Source: an uncultured Anaerolineaceae bacterium (GTDB lineage Bacteria > Chloroflexota > Anaerolineae > Promineifilales > Promineifilaceae). Taken from it: a DNA stretch of 34,730 nucleotides. Within the stretch, counting starts at the first letter, position 1. Every line of letters begins with the position of its first letter. The stretch spans positions 1 to 34,730 of the forward strand of contig CALBTC010000124.1 of assembly GCA_937967805.1 (NCBI GenBank), read 5' to 3'. Both the position numbers and the translations under genes were made by a program. A model generated the notes under the pieces. It saw only the letters and a list, made by a program, of their open reading frames with translations, was not told the origin of the DNA and ran no database searches. Shown one piece after another: positions 34,127 through 34,730 of the stretch.

Positions 34127-34730
34127 ATGTGTGGTATCGTGGGTTATGTTGGACCGCGTCAGGCGGTGGAAGTAGTTTACAACGGGCTGAAGCGGCTGGA
34201 GTACCGCGGCTACGATTCGGCCGGGGTAGCCGTGCTGGCGCAAAATGGGCATATTGCCATCCGGCGCGACGTGGGCAAGCTGAACAACCTGGGCAGCCTG
34301 CTGGCCGAATCACCGTTGGGCGGGCAGATTGGCATTGGGCACACGCGCTGGGCGACGCACGGTGAGCCAAGCCAGCGGAATGCGCATCCCCACATTGGCA
34401 TGAACGGCCGTGTCGTGGTCGTGCACAACGGCATCGTGGAAAATTTCTTGCCGCTGCGCGAGGAGCTGGCGGCCGAGGGCATTCAGTTCAGTTCGGAGAC
34501 GGACACCGAGGTGATTGTGCAGATGGTCGAGCGGTATTTGGAGAGTGGGCTGGGATTTGAAACGGCCGTGCGCCAAACTTTGTCTCAACTGGAAGGGGCC
34601 AATGCCGTTGTTGTCATGAGCGTCGATCAGCCGGACCAGCTCATCTGCGCCCGGCTGGGCAATGCCGGCGGCATTACCCTGGGCATTGGCCGCGACGAAA
34701 TGTTCATCGCCTCAGACATCCCCGCTATTT
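34127..34730 (+). CDS. glmS: Glutamine--fructose-6-phosphate aminotransferase, N-terminal part (runs off right edge)
   Basis: The first 201 residues are visible; the full enzyme is about 600. It makes glucosamine-6-phosphate from fructose-6-phosphate and glutamine, the first step of UDP-GlcNAc synthesis for peptidoglycan. MCGIVGYVG gives the N-terminal nucleophile Cys2 of the class-II glutamine amidotransferase domain. LEYRGYDSAGVAV, HTRWATHGEPSQRNAHPH and VVHNGIVENF are diagnostic GlmS motifs. The ATG has GGAGG 10 nt upstream. The sugar isomerase (SIS) domains lie beyond the window. A prominent hairpin sits in the leader. Confidence 0.96.
   Translation, partial: MCGIVGYVGPRQAVEVVYNGLKRLEYRGYDSAGVAVLAQNGHIAIRRDVGKLNNLGSLLAESPLGGQIGIGHTRWATHGEPSQRNAHPHIGMNGRVVVVHNGIVENFLPLREELAAEGIQFSSETDTEVIVQMVERYLESGLGFETAVRQTLSQLEGANAVVVMSVDQPDQLICARLGNAGGITLGIGRDEMFIASDIPAI

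Overview
The window looks like part of a chromosome from a moderately GC-rich bacterium, most likely a Chloroflexota of the Anaerolineae/Ardenticatenia type. That assignment is an inference from the gene styles (UMF1-family transporter, PepF, gingipain-like C25 protein, TroA/MntB-type metal transporter whose permeases carry winged-helix tails, an HAE1-type RND permease with a giant insert). There are no rRNA or tRNA genes, no phage or IS genes and no CRISPR array that I can see. The octamer ACGGCCGT occurs about 50 times by hand count, in genes and between genes, where about one would be expected by chance. It behaves like a highly iterated palindrome (compare cyanobacterial HIP1).

Layout. 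1-5170 is a minus-strand block: an OsmC-like gene running off the left edge, with an in-frame TGA exactly where the family's catalytic Cys is expected (candidate selenoprotein); an acyl-CoA synthetase; a UMF1-type MFS transporter; and oligoendopeptidase F. 5405-7375 is a membrane GAF histidine kinase on the plus strand. 7624-10995 is a minus-strand metal-efflux module: a MerR regulator, then a Zn/Cd/Pb-type P1B ATPase behind a textbook MerR promoter with a palindrome in a 20-bp spacer, then a possible small Cys-rich ORF. 11046-16059 is a plus-strand Mn/Zn ABC uptake operon (TroA-type lipoprotein, ATPase, two permeases). It is driven by a consensus TTGACA-16-TATAAT promoter with a 16-bp palindrome just upstream. 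Both permeases carry C-terminal winged-helix domains, and the second has a six-Cys insert. Uptake and efflux are therefore arranged back to back.

16197-17480 is an RhlE-like DEAD-box helicase. 17504-18750 is a decayed locus in which a MarR regulator and two ABC exporters have been reduced by about five deletions to 1.25 kb. 18903-21119 is a C25/gingipain-like protein whose expected catalytic His is Glu. 21179-21337 is a dienelactone hydrolase remnant. 21354-28021 (minus) holds a GH13 alpha-glucosidase with a kinase-fold protein just upstream, an orphan two-domain ABC permease, and an SLC13 permease with two RCK_C domains.

28236-33191 (minus) is a MarR plus RND operon. Its RND permease is 1476 aa because roughly 570 aa of acidic, degenerate helical repeats replace part of the first porter loop. 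A clear rho-independent terminator lies beyond it, and a promoter/operator lies upstream of marR. 33332-34126 is a gene-free, repeat-rich stretch that ends in a 44-nt hairpin in front of glmS, which runs off the right edge.
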